Below are positions 16,249 through 24,751 of a DNA stretch of 64,000 nt, piece by piece. Source of the DNA: an uncultured Collinsella sp. (GTDB taxonomy: Bacteria; Actinomycetota; Coriobacteriia; Coriobacteriales; Coriobacteriaceae); the NCBI GenBank assembly GCA_900544095.1, contig UQTV01000002.1:124001-188000 (forward strand), given 5' to 3'. The notes under the pieces were generated by a model. The model ran no database searches. It had not been told where the DNA came from and worked only from the letters and a program-made list of their open reading frames with translations. Made by a program: the position numbers and the translations under genes. Positions within the stretch are counted from its first letter, which is position 1. Each line of letters starts with the position of its first letter.

Positions 16249-16358
16249 GGCCCCTTGGCCTTTAGTTTGCTACTGCGAACAGTCCTGCTCGCACGGAAAG
16301 CACATTAAGTGCTTTCCGGCTCGTGCGGAACTTGTATCAAACTAAAGGCCAAGGGGCC
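16249..16358. repeat. Long inverted repeat, element A
   Basis: Arms 16249-16269 and 16338-16358 are perfect 21-bp complements. The core carries a second palindrome, GAAAGCACATTAAGTGCTTTC, and flanking words ACAGTCCTGC and GTGCGGAACT. It is homologous in its core, but not its arms, to element B at 16452-16580. Confidence 0.8.
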
Positions 16359-16383
16359 TCTGCTATAAGAATCGATTGTCAGG

Positions 16384-16421
16384 TTATTTGAATTTGAAGA
16401 TCTTCGACGCGCGGTACACAG
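16384..16421 (-). pseudogene. Remnant of a glycosyltransferase C-terminal tail
   Basis: On the minus strand a short frame ends VYRASKIFKFK-stop, nearly the same as the end of the plus-strand glycosyltransferase (LYRLASKIFKFN-stop). At DNA level AAGATCTTCAAATTCAA (16197-16213) recurs inverted here. The frame is lost a little upstream, near element B. It is best read as a decayed, inverted second glycosyltransferase gene. Confidence 0.5.
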
Positions 16422-16451
16422 GGGCCTGGGCTGAAAAAATATTAGTTGGTA

Positions 16452-16580
16452 GTCGGTCGGAGGCGGGCGGGCATTACGTTTGTCGCGAGTTCCGCACGCA
16501 AAGAAGGCCACTTAATGTGGCCTTCGTCTTGCGCAGGACTGTAGAGCAGCAAACGTAATGCCCGCCCGCCTCCGACCGAC
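16452..16580. repeat. Long inverted repeat, element B (31-bp perfect arms)
   Basis: Arm 16452-16482 is the exact reverse complement of 16550-16580. The core AAGGCCACTTAATGTGGCCTT sits between TTCCGCACGC and GCGCAGGACTGTAG. In reverse orientation the core aligns with element A. Together with element A and the gene remnant it fills the 16217-16592 gap. Confidence 0.85.
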
Positions 16581-16592
16581 GGTCGAGTGAGA

Positions 16593-17594
16593 TTACTTTG
16601 CAGCACCTGGGATTCCGTGGGAGGTTTTGGCGGTTTTGGCTCCGTTTACGATGGCGGTTTCCAAGGCCCTTACGGCGAGCATGCCCAGCAGGTCTAGGGG
16701 AACGGCGGCGCTTGCCTGGGCGCCCAGTTTGCCGCTGGCGAGGGTGTAGATGGTGTCGCCGTCGTTGGTGGTGTGTGTGGGGCGGATGGCGTGTGCGTAG
16801 GCGTCTGCGGCCATCTGGGAGACCTTGGTGGCTTGTGCCTTAGTGAGTTCCACGTTGGTGACGATGCAGCTGATGGTGGTGTTGGTGCGGTCGGTCGGCA
16901 TCTGCATGGATCCGGCGGCGGCAAAGGCTGCGAGTTCCATGTCGACGATCTGGTCGCTATCGGCTGCGGCGCGCATGCCGGCGACCCACTCGCCGGTGAA
17001 GGGGTCGACAACGTTGCCGCAGGCGTTGACCGAGACCACGGCGCCCACCTTGATGGGGCCGAGCGCCACGGCGGCAGCGCCAAGGCCGGCCTTCATGCAG
17101 GTAGCGGGGCCCATGAGCTTACCCACGGTAGCGCCCGTGCCGGCGCCTACGTTGCCCTGTTCGAGCTTGGTGGGGGTGTTGTCGAGTGCTTCGCGCACGG
17201 CGGCGATGCCGGCCTCAATGTCGGGGCGAACGGTGGGGTTACCAAAGGCGAGGTCGAAGATGCAGCTCGAGCACACGATAGGCACCTGCGTGGGGCCGAC
17301 GGGAAGGCCGATGCCGCAGCTCTCAAGCTCGCGAGCGACGCCGCTTGCAGCCTCGAGGCCAAAGGCCGATCCGCCCGAAAGGCAGACGGCGTGGACCTTG
17401 TCGACGGTGTTCTCGGGTCGCAGCAGGTCGGTCTCGCGCGAAGCGGGAGCACCGCCGCGAACGTCAACGCCGCCGGTGGCGCCCTCGGGTGCCACGATTA
17501 CGGTGCAACCGGTGCCGGCCTCCTCGTCCGTATAGTTGCCATAGCAAAAGCCATCGACATCGCAGACGTCAATGGCCTCGAGCAGTGTATCCAT
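16593..17594 (-). CDS. P1 family (S58, DmpA-like) aminopeptidase
   Basis: 333 residues. The family signatures are CLSGGSAFGLEAA (about 70-82), GNVGAGTGATVGK (about 147-159) and a late NTTISCIV segment where autocleavage before Thr usually exposes the catalytic N-terminal nucleophile. Members are self-processing Ntn-type enzymes acting on small peptides or beta-amino acyl substrates. The start at 17594 has the ribosome site AGGAG about 10 nt upstream. It is monocistronic; the maf terminator lies upstream and element B downstream. Confidence 0.9.
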   Translation of the reverse strand: MDTLLEAIDVCDVDGFCYGNYTDEEAGTGCTVIVAPEGATGGVDVRGGAPASRETDLLRPENTVDKVHAVCLSGGSAFGLEAASGVARELESCGIGLPVGPTQVPIVCSSCIFDLAFGNPTVRPDIEAGIAAVREALDNTPTKLEQGNVGAGTGATVGKLMGPATCMKAGLGAAAVALGPIKVGAVVSVNACGNVVDPFTGEWVAGMRAAADSDQIVDMELAAFAAAGSMQMPTDRTNTTISCIVTNVELTKAQATKVSQMAADAYAHAIRPTHTTNDGDTIYTLASGKLGAQASAAVPLDLLGMLAVRALETAIVNGAKTAKTSHGIPGAAK

Positions 17595-17664
17595 GTTTAA
17601 CTCCTATCGGTTTTCCGCCGCGCCTTGTGCCCGGTCGGGATCCGTACGGTACGCCAAAATTGTA

Positions 17665-17687
17665 GGCGCTGGGGGATACCCAGCGCC
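17665..17687 (-). terminator. Terminator of the DJ-1/maf operon
   Basis: GGCGCTGGG pairs with CCCAGCGCC around a short loop. On the minus strand TACAATTTT follows 9 nt downstream of the maf stop. Confidence 0.75.
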
Positions 17688-17695
17688 AGATGCAA

Positions 17696-18277
17696 TTACG
17701 AGAGTTTTTGAATCGCGCGCGCGACGCGGGCGATGGGTAGGCCCACCACGTTATAGAAGTCGCCCGAAATATCGTGCACGAGCATGCGGCCGCCTGTGCC
17801 CTGGATGCCGTAGGCGCCTGCCTTATCCATGGGCTCACCCGAGGCAACGTAGTGCTCGATCTGCTCGTCGGTGAGCTCGTAGAATGTCACGTCGGTCATA
17901 TCGACAAACGACAGGCTCTCGGCGGCATGCGGGGCGGCCGTATCGCCTGCCTTAACGATGCAGACGCCGGTTGCGACCTGGTGCGTGCGGCCCGAAAGCT
18001 CACGGAGCATGGTGCGCGCCTCGCCCTCGGTTGCCGGCTTGCCCAAAATCTTGCCGTCGAAGGTGACGATGGTGTCGGCCGCGACCGTCAGCTCATTGGG
18101 CTCGGCATACTCGGCAGCAACGGCAGCCGCCTTGGCGCGTGCCAAGCGCTCGACAAGCGTGAGCGGGGCCTCGCCATCAAAGGGCGTTTCGTCGATATCC
18201 GCGGGAATCACGCGAATGTTGTAGCCTGCCTCGCGCATCAGCTCTATGCGGCGCGGTGATTGCGAAGCCAAAATCAT
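17696..18277 (-). CDS. maf: Maf-like nucleoside triphosphate pyrophosphatase
   Basis: 193 residues with the Maf N terminus ILASQSPRRIELMREAGY, the VAADTIVTFDGKILGKP motif and the RTHQVATGVCI segment. Maf proteins hydrolyse dTTP/UTP or modified nucleotides to monophosphates and are sometimes linked to septum control. ATG overlaps the stop of the DJ-1-like gene (ATGA), so translation is coupled. Confidence 0.93.
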   Translation of the reverse strand: MILASQSPRRIELMREAGYNIRVIPADIDETPFDGEAPLTLVERLARAKAAAVAAEYAEPNELTVAADTIVTFDGKILGKPATEGEARTMLRELSGRTHQVATGVCIVKAGDTAAPHAAESLSFVDMTDVTFYELTDEQIEHYVASGEPMDKAGAYGIQGTGGRMLVHDISGDFYNVVGLPIARVARAIQKLS

Positions 18278-18816
18278 AGTTGGATGCCCTCGGCGACCTT
18301 CTCGACAGCCTTGTCGCCGGCGATCGTGCGCAGCAGCTCAAGCGCAAAGGGGAGCGACTGGGCCATGCCGCTGGCGGTGATGATGTTGCCGTCTTGCGTA
18401 ACCTTCTCGCCGGTATAGGCGCCCTCGGGGAAGCTTTTCTCAAAGCCAGGGAAGCACGTGGCGTGGCGCCCCTCGAGCAGGTCGAGCTCGCCCAGGATAA
18501 ACGGGGCGGCGCAGATGGCGGCGACGTGCTTGGTCGCGGCGAACTCGCAGACCACGTCGCAGACGCGCTGATCGGCGCGCAGGTTGGTGGCACCGGGCAG
18601 GCCGCCGGGCAGCACGACGCAGTCGTACTCGTCAAAGTTGATCTCATCAAAGAGCGCATCGCAGGTCACGGGGATCTGCAGCGAGCTTACGACCTCGCGC
18701 GTGGGCATAATCGAGACGAGCGTGGCGCGCACGCCGCCGCGACGCATGACATCGACCATGGTCAGGCATTCAATCGTTTCAAAGCCATCGGCGGCAAGAA
18801 CGGCAACGCTGGGCAT
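18274..18816 (-). CDS. DJ-1/PfpI family protein
   Basis: 180 residues from ATG 18816, which has AAAGGA 8 nt upstream. VAVLAADGFETIECLT gives the conserved early Glu, and AAICAAPFILGELDLLEG carries the nucleophile-elbow Cys (AICAAP). DJ-1-like proteins include glyoxalase III-type and stress-linked hydrolases; the exact activity is not predictable. It forms a coupled pair with maf. Confidence 0.9.
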   Translation of the reverse strand: MPSVAVLAADGFETIECLTMVDVMRRGGVRATLVSIMPTREVVSSLQIPVTCDALFDEINFDEYDCVVLPGGLPGATNLRADQRVCDVVCEFAATKHVAAICAAPFILGELDLLEGRHATCFPGFEKSFPEGAYTGEKVTQDGNIITASGMAQSLPFALELLRTIAGDKAVEKVAEGIQL

Positions 18817-18905
18817 AAGGGTTCCTTTCATAGGGCGGCATACAATTAGCCGTCTTATACCCCGAAGACCCCCGCTTGCCACGCTCGATTTCCCAATGTT
18901 TAAAA

Positions 18906-18959
18906 GGGACGGGGATTAAATAATCATTCGGTACAAATTGATCATTTAATCCCCGTCCC
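18906..18959. repeat. Inverted repeat with GGGACGGGG ends
   Basis: Arms 18906-18921 (GGGACGGGGATTAAAT) and 18944-18959 are perfect complements, and the inner loop partly pairs too. It lies between the rlmD-type gene and the DJ-1-like gene. The ends resemble those at 987-1058 and 35917-35983. Confidence 0.7.
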
Positions 18960-18973
18960 AGAAAAATCATCAG

Positions 18974-20287
18974 CTAGTTGCGCCTAAGGTGGACGACGGT
19001 CTCGCAGTGGAAGGTTTGTGGGAACAGATCGACTGGCGTGATCTTTACGGGGGAGAAGGTGCCTTCTTCGACAAAGCGTTTGAGATCGCGCGCCAGGGTG
19101 GCCGGGTCGCAGCTCACATAGGCGACATCGCGAGCGCTTGTGCTGGCGATGAGGTCGATGGCCTCAGGCGCTAGGCCTGCACGCGGCGGGTCGACTACTA
19201 GGACATCGGCGTCCTGGTCGGGGAACTCGCGCACCGCGTCTCCGCCAATGACGTCGACGTTATCAAGCTTGTTGATTTCCAGGTTACGGCGTAGATCGCG
19301 CACGGCGGGGCCGTAGGCCTCGACGGCAGCGACAAAGTCGCAGCGGCGGGCGAGCGGCAGGGTAAAGGTGCCGGCACCGCAGTACAGGTCCACGGCAAGC
19401 TCGTCTTCCTGCGGATCGAGCGCCTCCATAACGAGCTCGATCAAAATCTCGGCGCCCTTGGTGTTGACTTGGAAAAACGATGGGGCGGACAGGCGCATCT
19501 GGCCGTCAGCGATGTTCTCGGTCCACGAGCCCTCACCGGCGAGCATCTCCACCTTAGAGACACGGCGGGCCTTCTTTTCGCCCTTGCTCATCACGCGCAC
19601 GATGCTCGTGGGATGAGCGGCGTCCGCCAGCACGCGGGAGACCTGCGAGCGCGGAAAAGAGCCTGTCGGCGTCCAGAGTGCGACCTCGAGTGCCTTGGTG
19701 CGGCGCGATGCGCGAATGCCCACGCGTTCGAGCCCCAAGTCATGGCTGCCGCTTAGATAGTTAAGTGCGCCGACGACCGATTTGAGTGCCTTCGGGAAGC
19801 GCTTATCGAACAGCGGACACATATCGACGGTCACGATTTTGCTGGGGTCGACACCGTGCATGCCAAGGCGCACGCGACCGTTGACGACGGTCGGTTCGAG
19901 CTCGATTTTATTGCGGTAGCCCCAGTCGTCCTTGGTGTGGCAGATGGGCTGTACCAACTCATCGACCTGCTCAGGAGCGAACTTGCCGATGCGCTCGAGC
20001 GTGGAGCGCAGGTTTTGCTCCTTGGCGGCGAGCTGTGCCGTGCGTGAGAGATTGCCCCACGAGCAGCCGCCGCAGATGCCCACGAAGGGGCAGGGAGGCT
20101 GAATGCGATCGGGGCTTGGCTCCAGAATCTCGGTGGTGCGGGCGCGCATGAACGACTTGCCGTCCTGTACGACCTCGGCCTCGACGATGTCGCCTGCCAC
20201 GGCACCCTGCACAAAGACGGCCTTGCCGTTGTCGGCGTGCGCCAGCCCGTCGGCGCCGTAGGTCATCGATTCTATAGTGAGCTTCAT
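18974..20287 (-). CDS. rlmD: 23S rRNA (uracil-C5)-methyltransferase, RlmD/RumA type
   Basis: 437 residues from ATG 20287. An N-terminal TRAM-like domain (about 1-55) is followed by the iron-sulphur cysteine pattern CPFVGICGGC with a fourth Cys in QPICHTKDDWGYRNKIE. The SAM-binding DLYCGAGTFTLPLA motif, DPPRAGL and the catalytic VSCDPATLARDL segment complete the family set. It methylates a specific uridine of 23S rRNA; whether U1939, U747 or both cannot be told. The start is chosen for its AGG-type ribosome site and because the TRAM domain begins there. Confidence 0.93.
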   Translation of the reverse strand: MKLTIESMTYGADGLAHADNGKAVFVQGAVAGDIVEAEVVQDGKSFMRARTTEILEPSPDRIQPPCPFVGICGGCSWGNLSRTAQLAAKEQNLRSTLERIGKFAPEQVDELVQPICHTKDDWGYRNKIELEPTVVNGRVRLGMHGVDPSKIVTVDMCPLFDKRFPKALKSVVGALNYLSGSHDLGLERVGIRASRRTKALEVALWTPTGSFPRSQVSRVLADAAHPTSIVRVMSKGEKKARRVSKVEMLAGEGSWTENIADGQMRLSAPSFFQVNTKGAEILIELVMEALDPQEDELAVDLYCGAGTFTLPLARRCDFVAAVEAYGPAVRDLRRNLEINKLDNVDVIGGDAVREFPDQDADVLVVDPPRAGLAPEAIDLIASTSARDVAYVSCDPATLARDLKRFVEEGTFSPVKITPVDLFPQTFHCETVVHLRRN

Positions 20288-20330
20288 ATTCCTGCCTGTC
20301 ATTCGCGTTGTTGTTCGCACCATGGTAGCA

Positions 20331-20377
20331 GGGAAAAGCGCCCCGCATCCGAGGCTTTCCTCAAATGCGGGGCGCTT
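20331..20377 (-). terminator. Terminator of ppk
   Basis: AAGCGCCCCGCAT and ATGCGGGGCGCTT are perfect 13-bp arms. On the minus strand TTTTCCC follows. It lies 24 nt after the ppk stop. Confidence 0.88.
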
Positions 20378-20400
20378 CTACAAACTGCTTCTACAAACGA

Positions 20401-22809
20401 CTATTTCGTCTTGCCGGTAATGAGCGTCTTAAGACCCAGGCCGATCAGACCCAGGCCCATGCGCACACGACCGGGGCGATGGCGCTCGATGGCCTTGGTC
20501 TTGCCAGCGGGCTTATCGCGACGGGCACTCGTCTCGGGTGCGGGCTTGGTGACCTGCGGCTCGGGCCGAGGTACAGGTGCAGGCTCGGGCTCAATGACGG
20601 TCGCCTGGACCTTCTGAACCTCGGGTGCGGCCGGCTGCGGCTCAGGAGCAGGGGCGGGCTTTGCCTCAATGACGGGCTCGGGCGCGGCCTCGGCGTTGCG
20701 GTAGGCACGCTCCAGCAGGGCTTCCTGCGAGTTGAAGGGTTTCTCACCCTCTGCGCGCTCCACGGGGACCCAGGTGCCGTCGCTCGTGAGGCTGCGGGCC
20801 TTCACGTTGTCGCGCAGCTGCATGCTCATGTACTCGTGCACCAGGGCGCGGCAGGTGGGGTCGAGCACGGGGAAGGCGATCTCCACGCGGTGCTCGGTGT
20901 TGCGCGTCATCATGTCGGCCGAGCTCAGATAGATCATGTCCGAGTCCACGCCAAAGGCGTAAACGCGCGCATGCTCCAAAAAGCGTCCGACGATAGAACG
21001 GACATGCACGTTCTCGGTCTTGCCAGGAACGCCCGGCTTGAGGCACGAGATGCCGCGGATGATCATGTCCACGCGGACTCCTGCGCACGATGCCTCGGCG
21101 ATCTTGTCGATGACCTCGCGGTCGGTGAGCGAGTTGAGTTTAAAGAACACGCGGGCGGGCTCGCCGGCGAGGGCGCGCTGGATCTCGCGGTCAAGCCCGC
21201 GCATGATGAGCGGTTTCAGTCCGACGGGCGCCACACCCAGGAAGCGGTAATCGCCGCGCAGGTTGCCCAGCGACAGGTTGCGGAAGAACAGGTTGGCGTC
21301 CTCGCCGATGCCGGGGTGAGCGGTCATGAGCATAAAGTCGCTGTAGAGTTTGGCCGTCTTCTCGTTAAAGTTGCCGGTGCCCAGCAGCGTCAGGCGCGTT
21401 AGCGCCATGCCCTCGCGATAGGTGAGCTGGCAGATCTTGGAGTGGCACTTAAAGCCCTCGGAGCCGTAGATGACGGTGCAGCCGGCCTCTTCCAGGCGCT
21501 CGGCCCACTCGATGTTGTTCTGCTCGTCAAAGCGCGCGCGGAGCTCCATGAGCACCGTGACCTCTTTGCCGTTCTCGGCGGCATCGATCAGTGACTCGCA
21601 CAGGCGGCTCTGCTTGGCCACGCGGTAGAGCGTGATGCGCAGTGAGATGCACTCGGGGTCGTAGGCGGCCTCGTGCACCAGATCCAGGAAGGGGTTCATG
21701 GCCTCATAGGGATAAAAGAGCAGCTTGTCGTGCTGAAGTACCTGCTCGCGGATGGAGCGGGTCATATCGATGGTGGGGTTGGGCTGCGGCTTAAACGGCG
21801 TAAAGAGCAGCTCGTTGCGCAGGTGCTCGGGAATCTTGCCCTCAATGCCAAAGACGTAGCCCAGGTTGAGCGGGATATCGCAGGTAAAGACAGAGCGGCG
21901 CGAAAGCTCGAGCGCCTTGCGGATAGTCTTGAGCGTCGCCTTCTCGAGCGACCCCGAGACCGCGAGCACTACCGGCTGCAGGCGCAGGCGCTTCTTGAGA
22001 ATGCGCTTCATGTGCTGGCGGTAGTCCTCTTCCTCTTCGATGCCCTCGCCGTCCGGATCGATGTCGGCGTTGCGGGTGACGCGGATCAGCGCACGATCCA
22101 GCGGCTTATAGGAGCCAAAGCAGCTGTCCAGGCAGGCGAGGATGACGTCCTCGAGCAAGATGTAGGAGTAGGTGCCGGTGGGCGAGGGGATCTCGACCAC
22201 GCGGTTCATCGAGGCGGGAATCTCGATAAGGCCCAGTAGGCTCTCCTCGTCGGTGGCGCCGTCCAGACCACAGGCCAGATAGAGCGCGCCGTTGCGCAGG
22301 TTGGGGAAGGGGTGGCGAGGATCGATGACCAGCGGCGAGATGACCGGCGACACGTAGGCCTGGAAGTAGCGGGTTACAAAGGTGCGCTCCTCGGGCGTAA
22401 GCGAATCGATGTGGGCGCGGTGAACGCCCAAGGTGTCGAGCTTGCCCTCGATGCTCTTAAAGATGGACTCCCAACGGGTAAGGAGCCCGGGCAGCTCTTC
22501 CATGACAGCATCGACCTGTTCGGAGGCGGTCATATTGCTCTTGTTGTCGACAGGTTGTTTTTTGAGCTCCGCCAGATCGGACAGGCCGCCCACGCGCACC
22601 ATAAGGAACTCGTCGAGGTTGGACTCGAAGATCGAGACGAACTTTAGTCGCTCGAATAACGGAACGGTTTCGTCGAAGGCTTCGTCGAGCACGCGGTTGT
22701 CAAAGCGTAGCCAGCTGAGCTCTCGGTTTTGCGTGCATGAGAAGTCGCGCGGCGGTTTGCGCAGCTTTGCGGCGGCTTGCTTCTTTTCGATTTTGCTCGG
22801 CATATGCAT
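20401..22809 (-). CDS. ppk1: Polyphosphate kinase 1 with C-terminal low-complexity extension
   Basis: About 802 residues, whereas PPK1 is usually close to 700. Family segments are NRELSWLRFDNRVLDEA at the N terminus, the KTARIYSDF-like NEKTAKLYSDFMLMT, and the catalytic histidine region EGFKCHSKICQLTYREG. It makes polyphosphate from ATP reversibly. After the core (to about residue 695) comes a Pro/Ala/Glu-rich linker with repeated PAPEP-like words and a basic, Gly/Leu-rich end (RVRMGLGLIGLGLKTLITG) that could associate with membrane or a partner. The start is either 22809 or the ATG at 22803; both lack a strong ribosome site. The gene is divergent from the first arcA. Confidence 0.93.
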   Translation of the reverse strand: MHMPSKIEKKQAAAKLRKPPRDFSCTQNRELSWLRFDNRVLDEAFDETVPLFERLKFVSIFESNLDEFLMVRVGGLSDLAELKKQPVDNKSNMTASEQVDAVMEELPGLLTRWESIFKSIEGKLDTLGVHRAHIDSLTPEERTFVTRYFQAYVSPVISPLVIDPRHPFPNLRNGALYLACGLDGATDEESLLGLIEIPASMNRVVEIPSPTGTYSYILLEDVILACLDSCFGSYKPLDRALIRVTRNADIDPDGEGIEEEEDYRQHMKRILKKRLRLQPVVLAVSGSLEKATLKTIRKALELSRRSVFTCDIPLNLGYVFGIEGKIPEHLRNELLFTPFKPQPNPTIDMTRSIREQVLQHDKLLFYPYEAMNPFLDLVHEAAYDPECISLRITLYRVAKQSRLCESLIDAAENGKEVTVLMELRARFDEQNNIEWAERLEEAGCTVIYGSEGFKCHSKICQLTYREGMALTRLTLLGTGNFNEKTAKLYSDFMLMTAHPGIGEDANLFFRNLSLGNLRGDYRFLGVAPVGLKPLIMRGLDREIQRALAGEPARVFFKLNSLTDREVIDKIAEASCAGVRVDMIIRGISCLKPGVPGKTENVHVRSIVGRFLEHARVYAFGVDSDMIYLSSADMMTRNTEHRVEIAFPVLDPTCRALVHEYMSMQLRDNVKARSLTSDGTWVPVERAEGEKPFNSQEALLERAYRNAEAAPEPVIEAKPAPAPEPQPAAPEVQKVQATVIEPEPAPVPRPEPQVTKPAPETSARRDKPAGKTKAIERHRPGRVRMGLGLIGLGLKTLITGKTK

Positions 22810-22896
22810 CTGTCCGTTCAGTCCCCACAGGGGACGGTAGCCTAACACTATTCACTATTGTCTCAATTTAGTCGACCTGTGGCACGGACGTATCGC

Positions 22897-22908
22897 GTGA
22901 ACGGTATC
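22897..22908. promoter_or_regulatory. Inverted copy of the arcA regulatory word
   Basis: GTGAACGGTATC is the reverse complement of GATACCGTTCAC and recurs at 26047-26058. It lies about 315 bp upstream of the arcA-proximal repeats. The AT-rich stretch 22850-23210 contains no gene. Confidence 0.4.
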
Positions 22909-23210
22909 TTTACCTACTTCTTACGCTGCCAAGGCATGCAACTAACTGCCCAACTCGTTTAGAAACAATCTATATCCATACTCAATTGGTGAGGATGTAT
23001 GAATAAGAATGATTGCGAGCTGAATATAATCGAATCCAAATTGAATCATGGACAAACGACATATATATGCAGAAAACCGTTTTAGCTATGCAATTCCTAA
23101 ACATGAAAATATTTGTGCAATCTAGCTTAATTCCTTAGAAAAAAGAACATTTACCTTTGAAAACCTGCTTTAGAGAACCGAAGTGCATCATGGGGGAATC
23201 ATATGAGATA

Positions 23211-23278
23211 TACCGTTCATCGCACTTTGCTGACCGTTCGGGGGCGAGGTGGAATTGCAGGTGGTTTTTGGATATAAC
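23211..23278 (+). promoter_or_regulatory. First arcA promoter: 21-bp spaced CCGTTC direct repeats and -10 box
   Basis: TACCGTTCAT (CCGTTC at 23213) is repeated as GACCGTTCGG (CCGTTC at 23234), exactly 21 bp apart. TATAAC at 23273-23278 starts 39 bp after the second repeat. The second arcA promoter has the same distances. Direct ACCGTTC-like repeats two helical turns apart fit the published consensus of LytTR-domain regulators (AlgR/AgrA type). Confidence 0.65.
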
Positions 23279-23325
23279 TAGAGCTGTCAGCAAGCAGCGT
23301 CCCATACGGAGGGGCGCTGATACAT

Positions 23326-23346
23326 TCGGCCAGTAAGGCCCGAAAG
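23326..23346 (+). promoter_or_regulatory. Leader hairpin before the first arcA
   Basis: GGCC...GGCC forms a short stem just before AAAGAAAGGTAGGAGG. At the second arcA the stem is longer (GGCCC with GGGCC) with matching changes on both sides. Confidence 0.4.
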
Positions 23347-24605
23347 AAAGGTAGGAGGCCATGACGAAAGGTCTGCACGTGCCTTCCGAGATCGGCAAGC
23401 TCAGGAAGGTCTGCCTGCACCGTCCCGGCGACGAGCTCCTCAACCTGCCGCCCGACGAGCTCGAGCGACTCCTGTTCGACGACGTCCCGTTCCTGGAGGT
23501 CGCGCAGCAGGAGCACGACACCTTCGCCCAGATCCTTAAGGACCAGGGCGTGGAGGTGCTCTACCTCGAGAACCTCGTCGCAGAGGTGTTCGACCAGGTC
23601 CCCGGCGCCCGCGCCGAGTTCACCGACCAGTACATCGCCGAGGCAGGCATCCGCGGCCAGCAGATGCCGCAGATCGTCCGCGAGAAGCTGGACTCCATCG
23701 AGGACAACCTCGAGTTCGTCAAGAAGACCATGGCCGGCATGACCAAGTCCGAGATCGACATGCCCCTCACGGCGTCCACGACCCTCGACTCCCTGGTCAA
23801 CTCCGAGTCCGAGTCCGACCTGATCATCGACCCGATGCCCAACCTCTACTTCACCCGCGACCCGTTCGCGGTCGTCGGCGAGGGCGTCAACCTCAACCGC
23901 ATGTACTCGGTCACCCGCAACCGCGAGACCCTGTACGGCAAGTACGTCTTCAAGTACCACCCCGACTACAAGGACGTCTCGCTGTACTTCCGCCGCGACT
24001 GCCAGTTCCACACCGAGGGCGGCGACGTGCTGAACATCAACGAGAAGACCCTCGCCGTCGGCATCTCCCAGCGCACCCAGGCGGCCGCCATCGACGTCAT
24101 GGCCCAGAACATCTTCTGGAACTCCGACTCCAAGGTCGAGCGCATCCTGGCCTTCGACATCCCGGTCTCGCGCGCCTTCATGCACCTCGACACGGTCTTC
24201 ACCCAGATCGACGTCGATAAGTTCACGATCCACCCCGCCATCATGGGCACCCTGCGCGTCTACGAGCTGACCGCCGGCAAGAACCCGGGCGACGTGAACA
24301 TCCGCCTGATCGAGGACACCCTCGAGCACGTCCTGGAGGACGCCACCGGCGTCGACCAGGTCAAGCTGATCCCCTGCGGCGGCGGCGACCCGATCGCGGC
24401 CTCCCGCGAGCAGTGGAACGACGGCTCCAACACCCTGTGCGTCGAGCCCGGCAAGATCTGCGTCTACGCCCGCAACACCGTCACCAACGACGTGCTGTAC
24501 AAGGAGGGCCTGGACCTTCTCGTCGTGCCCTCCGCCGAGCTCTCCCGCGGCCGCGGCGGCCCGCGCTGCATGAGCATGCCCTTCTGGCGCGAGGACCTCT
24601 AAGGT
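23337..24605. repeat. Direct repeat of about 1.27 kb, copy 1 (arcA)
   Basis: Matches 26430-27698. The only difference I noticed is C at 24554 against T at 27647 (silent). The match begins about 24 nt before ATG and ends 3 nt after the stop; sequence outside is clearly divergent. Confidence 0.9.
23361..24602 (+). CDS. arcA: Arginine deiminase, copy 1
   Basis: 413 residues. It hydrolyses arginine to citrulline and ammonia, the first step of the arginine deiminase pathway. Visible family elements are the N-terminal HVPSEIGKLRKVCLHRPG, PNLYFTRDPF, EGGDVLNIN with the acidic catalytic residue, FMHLDTVFTQID with His and Asp, and the terminal GGPRCMSMPFWRED with the nucleophilic Cys. AGGTAGGAGG precedes ATG. 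Codons are almost all C- or G-ended, indicating heavy expression. The protein is identical to copy 2 at 26454-27695. Confidence 0.97.
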   Translation: MTKGLHVPSEIGKLRKVCLHRPGDELLNLPPDELERLLFDDVPFLEVAQQEHDTFAQILKDQGVEVLYLENLVAEVFDQVPGARAEFTDQYIAEAGIRGQQMPQIVREKLDSIEDNLEFVKKTMAGMTKSEIDMPLTASTTLDSLVNSESESDLIIDPMPNLYFTRDPFAVVGEGVNLNRMYSVTRNRETLYGKYVFKYHPDYKDVSLYFRRDCQFHTEGGDVLNINEKTLAVGISQRTQAAAIDVMAQNIFWNSDSKVERILAFDIPVSRAFMHLDTVFTQIDVDKFTIHPAIMGTLRVYELTAGKNPGDVNIRLIEDTLEHVLEDATGVDQVKLIPCGGGDPIAASREQWNDGSNTLCVEPGKICVYARNTVTNDVLYKEGLDLLVVPSAELSRGRGGPRCMSMPFWREDL

Positions 24606-24662
24606 CTTTCAGGACCCGTACAGGTCATAATACATACATCTAGCTGCCATTAGATGTCTCCC

Positions 24663-24700
24663 ATTGGGGCGGTGCGGGTTTTCGCACCGCCCCAATCTTG
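24663..24700 (+). terminator. Terminator of the first arcA
   Basis: ATTGGGGCGGTGCG pairs with CGCACCGCCCCAAT, followed by CTTGT. It is a strong stem just before the aminotransferase leader. Confidence 0.85.
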
Positions 24701-24751
24701 TATGAGGGACGTCAACACGATTGGATGACTGCTTTTGTAAGGAGCTTGGCC

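Noticed and set aside
16305..16511. 68-codon minus-strand frame in the glycosyltransferase/P1 peptidase gap
   Set aside because: It runs through both hairpin elements, has no ribosome site and is explained by the repeats; only the short KIFKFK remnant in another frame seems meaningful.
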